From NCBI RefSeq assembly GCF_038404985.1, contig NZ_JBBKBA010000002.1, positions 682,001 through 746,000 of the forward strand: a stretch of DNA of 64,000 nucleotides, in the 5' to 3' direction. Origin of the DNA: Ferrovibrio sp. MS7. GTDB taxonomy: Bacteria; Pseudomonadota; Alphaproteobacteria; Ferrovibrionales; Ferrovibrionaceae. Of this stretch, positions 56,701 through 64,000 are shown piece after piece. The notes under the pieces were generated by a model. That model was given only the letters and a program-made list of their open reading frames with translations, did not search any database and was not told the origin of the DNA. Within the stretch, counting starts at the first letter, position 1. Each line of letters opens with the position of its first letter. A program made the translations under genes and the position numbers.

Positions 56701-57108
56701 CGGTTGCAGGTGAAACTGAAGGGCCTCACCGATGCCCGCCATGTGGTGGCCTGCAATGGCCGCGCCGTGCCGCTGCGTGCCACCGGCGTGCCGGGCGAAT
56801 ATATCGCCGGCGTGCGCTTCAAGGCCTGGGGCCCGCCGAGCGCGTTGCATCCGACCGTGCCGGTACACACCCCGGTGGTGTTCGATCTGTTCGATGGCTG
56901 GAATGGCCGCTCCATCGGCGGCTGCACCTACCATGTCGCGCATCCGGGCGGTCGCAATTACGATACCTTCCCGGTGAACGCGAACGAAGCCGAGGCGCGG
57001 CGCCGCGCGCGCTTCTTTGCCATAGGCCACACACCTGGCCCGATGCCGCAGCCAGCGAGCCAGGCGCCGGGTCAGCAACCGCTTACACTGGACTTGCGCA
57101 GCGGCTAA
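53764..57108 (+). CDS. Transglutaminase-amidoligase fusion (bacterial TG N, TG core, DUF2126)
   Basis: 1114 residues from ATG 53764 (MSIQVALHHRTTYRYDRL). N-terminal beta domain and transglutaminase-like core (to about 290) with the triad C180 (SGSCRDTSW), H229 (DLHAWCEVY) and D245 (GLDPTSG). The rest is DUF2126, a putative amidoligase related to glutamine-synthetase-type COOH-NH2 ligases (LRLTMGGEPTFVSIDD, GWHRDGEPIW-like HWRRDGEPIWKDRALL, GGGNHVVMGAASPADSPFLR). It probably acts with the ATP-grasp protein encoded 32 bp downstream, to make or attach a peptide. Cytosolic; no signal peptide. Confidence 0.9.
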   Translation: MSIQVALHHRTTYRYDRLINLGPQTIRLRPAPHSRTPILSYSLKVSPADHFINWQQDPQGNYLARLVFPERTDHFDVTVDLVADMAVINPFDFFLEPEAENFPFTYDPALHEDLAPFRRLSKPGPLLSKWLASVDRTPKRTVDFLVGLNQRLANEIKYLIRLEPGVQTAEETLGNASGSCRDTSWLLVQALRHLGLAARFVSGYLIQLVADVKPIEGPEGPAQDFTDLHAWCEVYLPGAGWIGLDPTSGLMAGEGHIPLAATPEPQSAAPISGMLDEAEVEFGHEMSVRRFHETPRVTKPISDEAWDKLLKLGDKVDGAINRADLRLTMGGEPTFVSIDDMEGAEWNTAALGPNKRLLAGKLLRRLADRFSSGELLHYGQGKWYPGEQLPRWALSCHWRRDGEPIWKDRALLAADEDAGDGADVALADLFAAALAERLQVDPGHRIPGFEDAWYYLWRERRLPTNVDPFKSKLADPQERARLARIFEQGLDKVVGYTLPLRAEPGSNGSRTRWRSGPWFFRPQTMFLLPGDSPMGYRLPLDSLPWSAPGDTLYQFDRDSMEERPPLPPHDVFREAHKIVAERMQAWTKGSLYQAAGAPRAQQPLPADQQSATDVIRTAICVEPRGGLLHVFMPPLENAEYYLDLVAAIEDTAATLNHKVVIEGYLPPRDHRLIHFSVTPDPGVIEVNIHPSDSWRQLAERTETLYEEARQTRLGTEKFMLDGRHVGTGGGNHVVMGAASPADSPFLRRPDLLRSLLGYWQNHPSLSYLFSGLFIGPTSQHPRVDEARDDALVNLEVAFEQVAKFGDNPPPWLVDRIFRNVLVDLTGNTHRTEFCIDKLFSPDGPTGRLGLVELRAFEMPPHARMSLAQQALLRALVAAFAERPYTRKPVRWGTRLHDEFLLPHFCMQDFNDVLEDLSERGYAFDPDWFSAHAEFRFPHVGSIAARGIELELRHALEPWHVLGEEATAGGTARYVDSSIERLQVKLKGLTDARHVVACNGRAVPLRATGVPGEYIAGVRFKAWGPPSALHPTVPVHTPVVFDLFDGWNGRSIGGCTYHVAHPGGRNYDTFPVNANEAEARRRARFFAIGHTPGPMPQPASQAPGQQPLTLDLRSG

Positions 57109-57140
57109 AATAGCCGCCGCGATTCGCCTCCGGGAGAACC

Positions 57141-59729
57141 ATGTCCTCCGCGCCCCCAATAAAGGCCGAAAAGCCCACCGCCCCGGTCGGTGGCGACGCA
57201 GCGGCGCGCGAACCGGAAGCCTGGGATGAAATGGTCACCGGCCAGGGCAGCATCCGGCCGCATTGGCAGCCGCTGTTGGCTTCCTTGAGCCTGCTAGGCG
57301 CCAGTGGCCTGGTGGAGCGCGCCGAACGCGGCCGCCAGCATCTGGAAGATGAAGGCGTCACCTACAACGTCTACGAACTGCCGAACGAACCCGGCCGCGG
57401 CAGCACGGTGGAGATCGCACCGCCGATCCCGGAGCAGCGCCCCTGGCGGCTCGATCCAGTGCCAGTGATTCTGTCCAAGGGCGAATGGGCCGTCATCGAG
57501 GCAGGCCTGATCCAGCGCGCGCAACTGCTCGATGCCTGGCTCCGCGACATCTACGGTCCGATGCGCAGCCTGAAGGAAGGCCGATATCCGCCCGCGCTGG
57601 TCTATGGCCACCGCGATTTCCTGCGCCCCGCGCGCCAGGCCGATGGCGGCACCCCCGGCCGCATGCTGCAGCATTACTCAGCCGAACTGGTGCGCGGCCC
57701 TGACGGCGTGTGGCGTGTCATCGCCGACCGCACCCAGGCACCCGCCGGCGCAGGCTATGCCTTGCAGAACCGCCGCGTCATGTCGCGCCTGATGGGTGCC
57801 GCCCTGCGCGAATGCCGGGCACGGCCGATCAATGCCTATTTCGAATACTGGCAGGCCGATCTGCAGGCGCGCGGCCAGACGATGCGCGATAACCCACGCG
57901 TCGTGCTGCTTACCCCTGGCCCCTATAACGAAGCCTATTTCGAGCATATCTATCTGGCGCGCGAACTCGGCGCCACGCTGGTGGAAGGCGCCGACCTCAC
58001 CATGCGCGACGGCCGCATCTACCTGAAGACACTGGGCGGTCTTGACCCGGTGGAAGTGATCCTGCGCCGGCTTGATGGCGAATGGTGCGACCCGCTGGAA
58101 CTGCGCGCCGAATCCGCGCTCGGCGTCACCGGCCTGCTGCAGGCGGTGCGCGAGGGCCGCGTGGCGGTGAGCAATGGCATTGGCAGCGGCATCGCCGAAC
58201 AGCCGGCCCTGCTCGCTTTCCTCCCCACCCTTTCCGAGCAGCTGCTTGGCGAACCGCTGCAGATGCCGTCCATCGCCACCTGGTGGTGCGGGCAATCCTA
58301 TGCCTTGCATGAAGTGGAATCGCGCTTCGACCAGATGGTGGTGCGTGGCGCACGCGACCTGCGCTTCGCACCGATCACGGTGGCGAATTTGAGCGAGGCG
58401 GAACAGGCCGCCCTGCTGGCACGCATCAAGGCCAGGCCGGCGGATTTCGTGGCGCAGGAGCGCATCGTGCCTTCCGTGGCGCCGGGGTTGGGCGAAAGCG
58501 GCAAGCTGGAGCCGACGCCGATCCTGCTGCGTGTGCAGGTGGTGGCCGATGGCGACAGCTATGTGGTGATGCCTGGCGGTCTGGCGCGCGTGCCGAGTGG
58601 CGGCGATCCGTTCAGCGCCACCATCCAGCGTGGCGGCATCAACAAGGATGTCTGGGTTGAGGCGACCGATCCCGGTCCGCTAGTGATCCGTGGCAACACG
58701 CCGCGCCAGCGCCTGCAACTCCGCCGTTCGTCCGGCACGCTGCAGAGCCGTGTTGCCGATGATCTGTTCTGGCTCGGCCGCTCGGTGGAGCGCCTGGATG
58801 ATGGTGCGCGGCTGCTGCGCGCCACGCTCACCCGCCTGATCGGCGAAATCGGCAGCGCCCGCGATCTGGTGGAAATGTCGGTACTGGCACGCGCGCTGTC
58901 GCGCTGCGGCATCATCGACCAGCGCGCGGCAGCGGCACCGCCCGATACGCAGGTCTTCGCCCGCGCCGTCACCAATGCCTGTGCGCCGAACCAGACTTTG
59001 GGCCAGACCCTGGAAGCCATGGAGCGCCTGGCGGCCGTGGCGCGGCATCGCTTCTCCGCCGATATGTGGCGGATGCTGAATCACCTGCTTGGCGAGCTGC
59101 GCCTGTCCCGGCCTGGCGCCAGCGGCGACCCAGATGCAATGCTGGAATTCTGCGACCAGATCATCCGCGCCACCGCCGCCATCGCCGGCATGCTGGCCGA
59201 ACACATGACGCGCGGCAGCGGCTGGCGCTTCCTTGATTTCGGCCGCCGGCTGGAGCGCGGCATCTACATCGCGCGCACGGTCTCGGCGGCCGCCACCGTG
59301 CTGGCGAGCAACCAGGAATCGGCTTTCCGCGTGGCGCTGGAACTCAACGATTCCAGCCTCACCTATCGCCGCCGCTACCGCGCTTCGCTGCAGGCAGCCG
59401 CGGTGTTCGACCTGCTGCTGCTCGATGTCAGCAACCCGCATTCGCTGGGTTTCCAGTTGCAGACCATGGCGCAGCATCTCGATATCCTGCCACGCCGCGA
59501 ACAGCCGCCGCGCTCTGAGGATTGCCTCAGCCTGAGCCAGCCTTTCGCCGATATCGTTGAACGCTTCGACCGCGACGACCTGTCCGGTGCCGAGTGGCAG
59601 ACCCAGGTATCGCGCCTGCGCGGCAGCCTGGATGCCACCACCCAGGGCCTGATGGATATTTCCGATCAGATCACGCGCACCTATTTCTCGCATATCCAGT
59701 TGGCGCATGCCTTCGGGTTCGGTTCGTGA
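57141..59729 (+). CDS. Circularly permuted ATP-grasp plus alpha-E domain protein
   Basis: 862 residues (GGGAGAA before ATG 57141). The N-terminal ATP-grasp half (about 70-480) contains NRRVMSRLMGA, VVLLTPGPYNEAYFEH, EGADLTMRDGRIYLKT, DGEWCDPLELRAESALGV and FRLDFV-like VAQERIVPSVAPG. The second half (about 540-850) is the helical alpha-E domain (VADDLFWLGRSVERLDDGARLLRA). In many genomes these are two neighbouring genes (DUF404/DUF407 and DUF403); here they are fused. Peptide-bond-forming ligase activity is predicted for the family but not shown. Last base shared with the next gene. Confidence 0.92.
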   Translation: MSSAPPIKAEKPTAPVGGDAAAREPEAWDEMVTGQGSIRPHWQPLLASLSLLGASGLVERAERGRQHLEDEGVTYNVYELPNEPGRGSTVEIAPPIPEQRPWRLDPVPVILSKGEWAVIEAGLIQRAQLLDAWLRDIYGPMRSLKEGRYPPALVYGHRDFLRPARQADGGTPGRMLQHYSAELVRGPDGVWRVIADRTQAPAGAGYALQNRRVMSRLMGAALRECRARPINAYFEYWQADLQARGQTMRDNPRVVLLTPGPYNEAYFEHIYLARELGATLVEGADLTMRDGRIYLKTLGGLDPVEVILRRLDGEWCDPLELRAESALGVTGLLQAVREGRVAVSNGIGSGIAEQPALLAFLPTLSEQLLGEPLQMPSIATWWCGQSYALHEVESRFDQMVVRGARDLRFAPITVANLSEAEQAALLARIKARPADFVAQERIVPSVAPGLGESGKLEPTPILLRVQVVADGDSYVVMPGGLARVPSGGDPFSATIQRGGINKDVWVEATDPGPLVIRGNTPRQRLQLRRSSGTLQSRVADDLFWLGRSVERLDDGARLLRATLTRLIGEIGSARDLVEMSVLARALSRCGIIDQRAAAAPPDTQVFARAVTNACAPNQTLGQTLEAMERLAAVARHRFSADMWRMLNHLLGELRLSRPGASGDPDAMLEFCDQIIRATAAIAGMLAEHMTRGSGWRFLDFGRRLERGIYIARTVSAAATVLASNQESAFRVALELNDSSLTYRRRYRASLQAAAVFDLLLLDVSNPHSLGFQLQTMAQHLDILPRREQPPRSEDCLSLSQPFADIVERFDRDDLSGAEWQTQVSRLRGSLDATTQGLMDISDQITRTYFSHIQLAHAFGFGS

Positions 59730-60673
59730 TGAAGTACCGCCTGCGTCATACCACTTCCTACAGCTATAGCTGGGCGGTCGACATGTCGCACCACCTGCTG
59801 CATCTGGCCTTGCAGGATGGGTCGCGCCAGACCGTGCGCAATTGCCGCATCACTACCGCGCCGGAAGGCCGCACTCTCACCGAGAGCGTCGATCATTTCG
59901 GCAACCGCATTGGCTATCTCGCCATCGAGGAGCCGCATACGCGCTTCGATGTCGAAGTGGTGGCGGAAGTGGATGTGCAGCCCTTCAAGGCGCCGGCGGA
60001 TGAGGCAACACCGCCCTGGGAAGAAATCCGCGCGACCTTGAACGGCGACGGCTTTCCAACCGAGAGCGCCGCCTGCGAATTCGTGCTGGAATCGCCGCTG
60101 GCCGTCGCCGACAAGGCTATCACCGACTATGCCGCCACATCGCTGACGCCGAAACGCCCAATCCTGGCGGCGGCGCGCGACCTTACCGCGCGCATCAACA
60201 AGGATTTCCGCTACGACCCGGCGGCGACGGAAGTATTCACGCCGGTCGCCGAGGCGATGGCGAAGCGCGCCGGCGTCTGCCAGGATTTCGCGCATCTGCA
60301 GATCGCCATGCTGCGCTCCCATGGCCTCGCCGCGCGCTATGTATCAGGTTACATCCGCACCATGCAGCCGGGCGATAAGGCCGGCCTGCGCGGCTACGAT
60401 GCCAGCCATGCCTGGGTGTCGGTGTGGTGCGGCGCTGAACATGGCTGGATCGACCTCGACCCGACCAACAATCTGGTGGTCTCGGAAGATCATGTCACCA
60501 CTGCCACGGGCCGTGACTACAGCGATATCAGCCCGGTGCGTGGCGTTGTGCTGGGCGGTGGCCCGCATCGCGTGAACGTGGCGGTGGAGTTGCTGCCGCT
60601 GCCGGTTGCCGCACCCGCTCCAGCTCCCACAGTTATGGCGCAAAGCCAGAGCCAGACCCAAAGCCCCGGCTAG
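59729..60673 (+). CDS. Transglutaminase-like cysteine protease
   Basis: 314 residues from ATG 59729, overlapping the previous stop by one base (TGATG). Bacterial transglutaminase N domain (MKYRLRHTTSYSYSWAVD) and core with C184 (AGVCQDFAH), H227 (DASHAWVSV) and D244 (LDPTNNL). Ends with an Ala/Pro then Gln/Ser tail (QSQSQTQSPG). In the operon it probably cleaves or transfers the peptide made by the ligases. Its stop overlaps the convergent SDR gene by 4 bp. Confidence 0.92.
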   Translation: MKYRLRHTTSYSYSWAVDMSHHLLHLALQDGSRQTVRNCRITTAPEGRTLTESVDHFGNRIGYLAIEEPHTRFDVEVVAEVDVQPFKAPADEATPPWEEIRATLNGDGFPTESAACEFVLESPLAVADKAITDYAATSLTPKRPILAAARDLTARINKDFRYDPAATEVFTPVAEAMAKRAGVCQDFAHLQIAMLRSHGLAARYVSGYIRTMQPGDKAGLRGYDASHAWVSVWCGAEHGWIDLDPTNNLVVSEDHVTTATGRDYSDISPVRGVVLGGGPHRVNVAVELLPLPVAAPAPAPTVMAQSQSQTQSPG

Positions 60674-61404
60674 AGCGATTCTCCGCCATCGATGGTCAAT
60701 GCCTGGCCGGTGATGTTGGCCGCTGCCACCCCCGCCAGATACAGCACCATTGCCGCCACTTCATCCGGCATCGTGACACGTCCAAGCGGCGCAGTGGCAC
60801 CAGCTTGCGCTGCCGTGATGCCAAGCTCGGCAAACCGCTGCCGCGCCATGGCGGTATCGACCCAGCCGGGGCAAATGGCATTCACTGTGATGCCGCGCGG
60901 TCCCAATGCCTGCGCCAGCGCCTTGGTAAGGCCCACGACACCATGCTTGGCCGCGACATAGGCAATCTGGTCCGGCACACCGCGCAGGCCCAGCACGGAA
61001 GCGATATTGACGATGCGGCCCATGCCATCCACCAGCAGGTCACGCGCCGCACGACAGCACAGATAGGTGCCGGTGAGATTGGTGGCGAGGATGCCATCCC
61101 AGGCCGCAGCTTCCGCCACACTGCCGAATTCGGCACCGCCCGCGATGCCGGCATTATTCACCAGCAGATGCAGCCGGCCATGCTGCTTTTTCACCGCAGC
61201 AAACATTGCCGCCACCGCATCCGCATCGGTCACATCGCAATGATGCGGCTGCAATCCGGGCAAGGGCTCGAAGCCGTCGCGCGCCGCGCCATGCACCACA
61301 TAGCCAGCCTCGATCAGCGCCACCGCAATGGCACGGCCGATGCCTCGGCTGGCACCGGTGACGATGGCGATGCGTGGTTCAGCATTCCCTGCCTTGGCAA
61401 TCAT
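60670..61404 (-). CDS. Short-chain dehydrogenase/reductase, FabG-like
   Basis: 244 residues. TGASRGIGRAIAVAL, NNAGIAGG, IASVLGLRG (Ser), YVAAKHGVVGL (Tyr-x3-Lys) and YLAGVAAANITGQALTIDGG are all typical. Overlaps the next upstream SDR stop by 4 bp (ATGA). The pair may reduce or oxidise one substrate class. Confidence 0.92.
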   Translation of the reverse strand: MIAKAGNAEPRIAIVTGASRGIGRAIAVALIEAGYVVHGAARDGFEPLPGLQPHHCDVTDADAVAAMFAAVKKQHGRLHLLVNNAGIAGGAEFGSVAEAAAWDGILATNLTGTYLCCRAARDLLVDGMGRIVNIASVLGLRGVPDQIAYVAAKHGVVGLTKALAQALGPRGITVNAICPGWVDTAMARQRFAELGITAAQAGATAPLGRVTMPDEVAAMVLYLAGVAAANITGQALTIDGGESL

Positions 61405-62126
61405 TGCGCCGTGCCTCCACCATCCACCGGGATCACCGCACCGGTGACAAAGGAAGCCGCATCGGACGCCAGGAATGCCACCATGGCGGCGATCTCGCCC
61501 GGCGCGGCGAAGCGCCCCAATGGCACGGCCTGGGTATAGGCTGCATCCGATGTGCCGGCGAAGGCTTCCGGATAGCGCTGCCCCAGACCCGCGATCACGC
61601 CACGCAGCATCGGCGTATCGGTGCTGCCGGGCGCCACACAGTTGAAGCGGATATTATGCGGCGCCCAGTCCAGCGCCGCGCTCTTGGTCAATTGCGCAAT
61701 GGCCGCCTTGCTGGCGCCATAAGCCGCAGAGACCCGCTTGCCGATGAAGGCCTGGTCGCTGGCGATATTCACCACGCTGCCGCGCCGGGCCGCGATCATA
61801 TCGGGCAGAACCGCCTGCATCAGGGCAAAGGGTGCCAGCACATTGATGCGGAAAACCCGCTCGGCATCCTCGACCGGGGTATCGAGCAGGCTGCCCAACA
61901 AGGTCGTGCCGGCATTATTGACCAGGATATCGATGGTGCCGGCACGGGCGCGCAATTCGGCTACCCAGCCCGGAACCGCCTCCAGCCGCGAGAGATCCTG
62001 CTCCGGCAGGTCAAAGCCATGCACGTCGGCACCGCATTCGGCCAGCGTGGCGGCTATGGCCGCACCGATGCCGCCCTTATGCCCGGTCACCAGGGCCCGC
62101 CGCCCCTTAAGATCCACGAGACTCAA
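61401..62126 (-). CDS. Short-chain dehydrogenase/reductase (TTG start)
   Basis: About 241 residues. The first ATG is too far inside, and TTG 62124-62126 follows AGGGAG 8 bases away, giving MSLVDLKGRRALVTGH; GTG 62156 is an alternative. SDR motifs are GHKGGIGAAIAATL, NNAGTTLLG, IASDQAFIG (Ser), YGASKAAIAQL and FLASDAASFVTGAVIPVDGG. The Gly-rich loop has GHKGG in place of the more usual GxxxGxG Ser/Ala. Divergent from the second GntR gene across 250 bp. Confidence 0.85.
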   Translation of the reverse strand: MSLVDLKGRRALVTGHKGGIGAAIAATLAECGADVHGFDLPEQDLSRLEAVPGWVAELRARAGTIDILVNNAGTTLLGSLLDTPVEDAERVFRINVLAPFALMQAVLPDMIAARRGSVVNIASDQAFIGKRVSAAYGASKAAIAQLTKSAALDWAPHNIRFNCVAPGSTDTPMLRGVIAGLGQRYPEAFAGTSDAAYTQAVPLGRFAAPGEIAAMVAFLASDAASFVTGAVIPVDGGGTAQ

Positions 62127-62299
62127 AATGCCGACTCCCTGCTCGCCTTTGGTCACTATACTGACGCTCTCCCGCTCTGGATCAACGCACCGCCCGGAAA
62201 ATAAGCAAAGCGCGGCACCGCCCGAGTCCGCCCAAGGCTTCAGCAAGTCAATTAATTCCCCATAACATTCAAATAGTTGTAATAAGTCTTACGGCCCCA

Positions 62300-62335
62300 T
62301 TGGCAGGACTGGCACGGCGACTGCATACTGTATGG
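62300..62335 (+). promoter_or_regulatory. Promoter with overlapping operator in front of the second GntR gene
   Basis: TTGGCA (62300-62305), 18-base spacer and CATACT (62324-62329). The palindrome CATAC-T-GTATG (62324-62334) covers the -10, a position expected for repression. The 19-base stretch CTGCATACTGTATGGAGCA (62321-62339) matches the dctP operator at 15 of 19 positions. It lies 42 bases before the GntR start, so autoregulation is likely. Confidence 0.6.
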
Positions 62336-62376
62336 AGCACTTAAACGCCCCGCTCTTCTGCCGCTCCGGTAGCCCC

Positions 62377-63066
62377 ATGAACGAGACCATCGCCCTCCGC
62401 TCTGCCGTGCTGAAACGCAGCACCACGACCGACGATGTGCGTGAGCGACTCGCCGACGAAATCCTGCTGGGACAGCTCGAACCCGGCTCCCGCCTGGACG
62501 AGCAGAGCCTGGCGCAGCGTTTCGGTGTGTCGCGCACGCCGGTACGCGAGGCCCTGAAGCAATTGGCCGTCACCGGGCTGGTCGAGGCCCGCCCGCATAA
62601 GGGCGTGGTGGTTTCGGCGGTGACGCCGGAACGCCTGGCGCAGATGTTCGAGGCCATGGCCGATCTGGAAGCCGCCTGCGCGCGGCATGCCGCCCTGCGC
62701 ATGGACGATGCCGAGCGCCACGCCCTGGCCTCGCTGCATGCCCTGAGCCGCGAGGCGGCAACGGCGGGTGATTTCGAACGCTATGACCAGCTCAACCGCG
62801 ATTTCCACGCCCTGATCCTGCGCGGCTGCCATAACGATTATCTGTCGGAAGCGGCACAAAGCCTGCGCCTGCGCGTTACGCCCTTCCGCCGCGCGCAATT
62901 CCTCAATCCGGCCCGCATCGAGGAATCCTACGCCGAGCATGAAGCCCTGGTGGCGGCCATTCTCGCGCGCGATGCCGATGCCGCCCAGGCCACCATGCGC
63001 GGCCATCTCGCCCAGGCCGGCGATGCCTCGGCCGAATTCCTCGCCCGTCCCAAACATCCGATCTGA
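62377..63066 (+). CDS. GntR-family regulator, FCD domain (copy 2)
   Basis: 229 residues from ATG 62377 (MNETIALRSAVLKRSTTT); the earlier ATG 62332 lies within the operator and has no ribosome binding site. Winged helix (SRLDEQSLAQRFGVSRTPVR) and FCD domain with FHALILRGCHNDYL and YAEHEALVAAILARD His positions. It precedes a GGT-family gene by 6 bp and probably controls it. It is related to the regulator at 51239. Confidence 0.9.
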   Translation: MNETIALRSAVLKRSTTTDDVRERLADEILLGQLEPGSRLDEQSLAQRFGVSRTPVREALKQLAVTGLVEARPHKGVVVSAVTPERLAQMFEAMADLEAACARHAALRMDDAERHALASLHALSREAATAGDFERYDQLNRDFHALILRGCHNDYLSEAAQSLRLRVTPFRRAQFLNPARIEESYAEHEALVAAILARDADAAQATMRGHLAQAGDASAEFLARPKHPI

Positions 63067-63072
63067 ATCAGC

Positions 63073-64000
63073 ATGAGCAAAGAACCGCGCTTCACCACTC
63101 GCCCGGAAATTCGTGGCAATTTCGGCGTCGTCGCCTCCACCCACTGGATCGCGGCACAGGCCGCCATGGGCGTGCTGGAACGCGGCGGCAATGCCTTCGA
63201 TGCCGCCGTCACCGCCGGCTTCGTGCTGCAGGTCGTGGAACCGCATCTCAACGGTGCCGGCGGCGACCTGCCGGCCCTGATCTGGGATGCCAGGCGGCAG
63301 AAGATGGAGGTGCTGTGCGGCCAGGGTCCTTCGCCTGCGGCCGCAAAGCCGGAGGCTTTCCGCAAGCTGGATCTGGCGCTGATTCCCGGCTCCGGCCTGC
63401 TGGCGCCCTGTGTGCCCGGCGCCATGGATGCCTGGCTGCTGATGCTGCGCGACCATGGCACCATCTCGGCCGCCGAGGCGCTGGCGCCCGCCATCCACTA
63501 TGCCGGCCAGGGCTATCCGCTGGTGCATCGCATCGTCGATACCATCGCTACCGTGACCGAGCTGTTCCGCGACGAGTGGCAGAGTTCGGCGGCGATCTAC
63601 CTGCCCAACGGCAACCTGCCGCGTCCGCTGCAGATGTTCCGCAATCCCGCTCTCGCTGCCTTCTACGAGAAGCTGGCCAAGATCGGCAGCGAAGCCTCGG
63701 GCAGCCGCGAAACCAGGATCGACGCCGTGCGCAAGGCCTGGAGCGAGGGCTTCGTCGCCGAACGCATCGACCGCTTCTGCCGCGAGACCGAGGCAATGGA
63801 TGCCTCTGGCCGCCGCCATCGCGGCCTGCTCACCGGCGCCGACATGGCCGGCTGGCAGGCAAGCTGGGAAGCGCCGCTGACCTACGATTACAAGGGCTGG
63901 ACGGTGGCAAAATGCGGCCCCTGGAGCCAGGGTCCGGCTTTCCTGCAGCAGCTCGCCTTGCTGCGTTATTTCGACCTCGACAAGATGGACCCGGCGGGGC
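63073..64000 (+). CDS. Gamma-glutamyltransferase-family protein, 3' end outside window
   Basis: 309 codons are visible from ATG 63073 and the gene runs off the right edge. It has the GGT alpha-chain start: RGNFGVVASTHWIAAQAAMGVLERGGNAFDA, cited by its core HWIAAQAAMGVLERGGNAFD, then VVEPHLNGAGGD and PGAMDAWLLMLRDHG. No signal peptide, so it is cytosolic like the HpxW-like enzyme at 35907. The catalytic Thr lies beyond the window. Function: an amide or gamma-glutamyl hydrolase, undefined. In an operon with the GntR regulator. Confidence 0.88.
   Translation, partial: MSKEPRFTTRPEIRGNFGVVASTHWIAAQAAMGVLERGGNAFDAAVTAGFVLQVVEPHLNGAGGDLPALIWDARRQKMEVLCGQGPSPAAAKPEAFRKLDLALIPGSGLLAPCVPGAMDAWLLMLRDHGTISAAEALAPAIHYAGQGYPLVHRIVDTIATVTELFRDEWQSSAAIYLPNGNLPRPLQMFRNPALAAFYEKLAKIGSEASGSRETRIDAVRKAWSEGFVAERIDRFCRETEAMDASGRRHRGLLTGADMAGWQASWEAPLTYDYKGWTVAKCGPWSQGPAFLQQLALLRYFDLDKMDPAG

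Noticed and set aside
62341-63819. 492-residue minus-strand frame over the second GntR and GGT genes
   Set aside because: The plus-strand frames have clear domain motifs and ribosome binding logic; this one does not.

Overview
The window reads as the chromosome of a GC-rich (roughly 63-65 % by eye) free-living alphaproteobacterium, probably Rhodospirillales-like. The reasons are an ATP synthase F1 operon in the order atpH-A-G-D-C with no F0 genes beside it, a Tim44-domain membrane protein, an EF-G-like protein with a DCPGS switch II, and many TRAP and ABC uptake systems. I saw no rRNA, tRNA, CRISPR array, prophage or insertion sequence. Genes are dense, with many 1-4 bp ATGA/TGATG overlaps.

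Layout. 1-5.3 kb: two tandem lipoprotein paralogues, a Rap1a/Tai-like secreted protein coupled to a CinA-type molybdopterin-binding protein, then sfsA-map-radC and a secreted protein of unknown function. 5-14.4 kb: envelope and polysaccharide genes (a DUF-like small secreted protein, a sulfatase-fold membrane enzyme with a Thr at the nucleophile position, a VanZ-like protein, a TIM-barrel lipoprotein, a WecA/MraY-like transferase, a GT2, a Wzy/ligase-like membrane protein and a lipoprotein hydrolase). 14.6-19.4 kb: a small autotransporter-type barrel protein with a leader hairpin, a TPP riboswitch with thiC, and the Tim44-like protein. 19.5-28.9 kb: atpHAGDC, mutY, a crotonase and an EF-G-like GTPase. 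29-34.4 kb: an AfuA/FbpB-type ABC importer with two tandem substrate-binding proteins.

34.4-52 kb is the most interesting region. One minus-strand operon (Dpp-type ABC importer, AtzG/HpxX-like DUF4089, AtzE/HpxY-like amidase, AtzH/HpxZ-like DUF3225) ends at a clear intrinsic terminator. It is followed by a second minus-strand operon (TRAP transporter of TakP type, TauE/SafE permease, an HpxW-like gamma-glutamyltransferase-family enzyme, a KDPG-aldolase-like protein, a GST and an Imm-like protein). A divergent allophanate hydrolase (atzF) and a GntR/FCD regulator complete it. No cyanuric acid hydrolase is present, so the likely job is nitrogen scavenging from an oxalurate/oxamate, ureide or carboxybiuret-like amide whose identity is open. 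A shared operator-like element (core TGCATACA/TGTATGCA) lies in front of dctP, dppA and atzF. A closely related copy overlaps a good sigma70-like promoter in front of a second GntR regulator plus a second GGT-family gene at the right edge (62.3-64 kb), which suggests one regulon.

53.8-60.7 kb holds the poorly characterised transglutaminase/amidoligase (DUF2126), circularly permuted ATP-grasp/alpha-E and transglutaminase operon, predicted to make or attach a peptide. It is flanked by an RluA-type pseudouridine synthase and three short-chain dehydrogenases. Functional names rest on motifs read by eye; no database search was possible.
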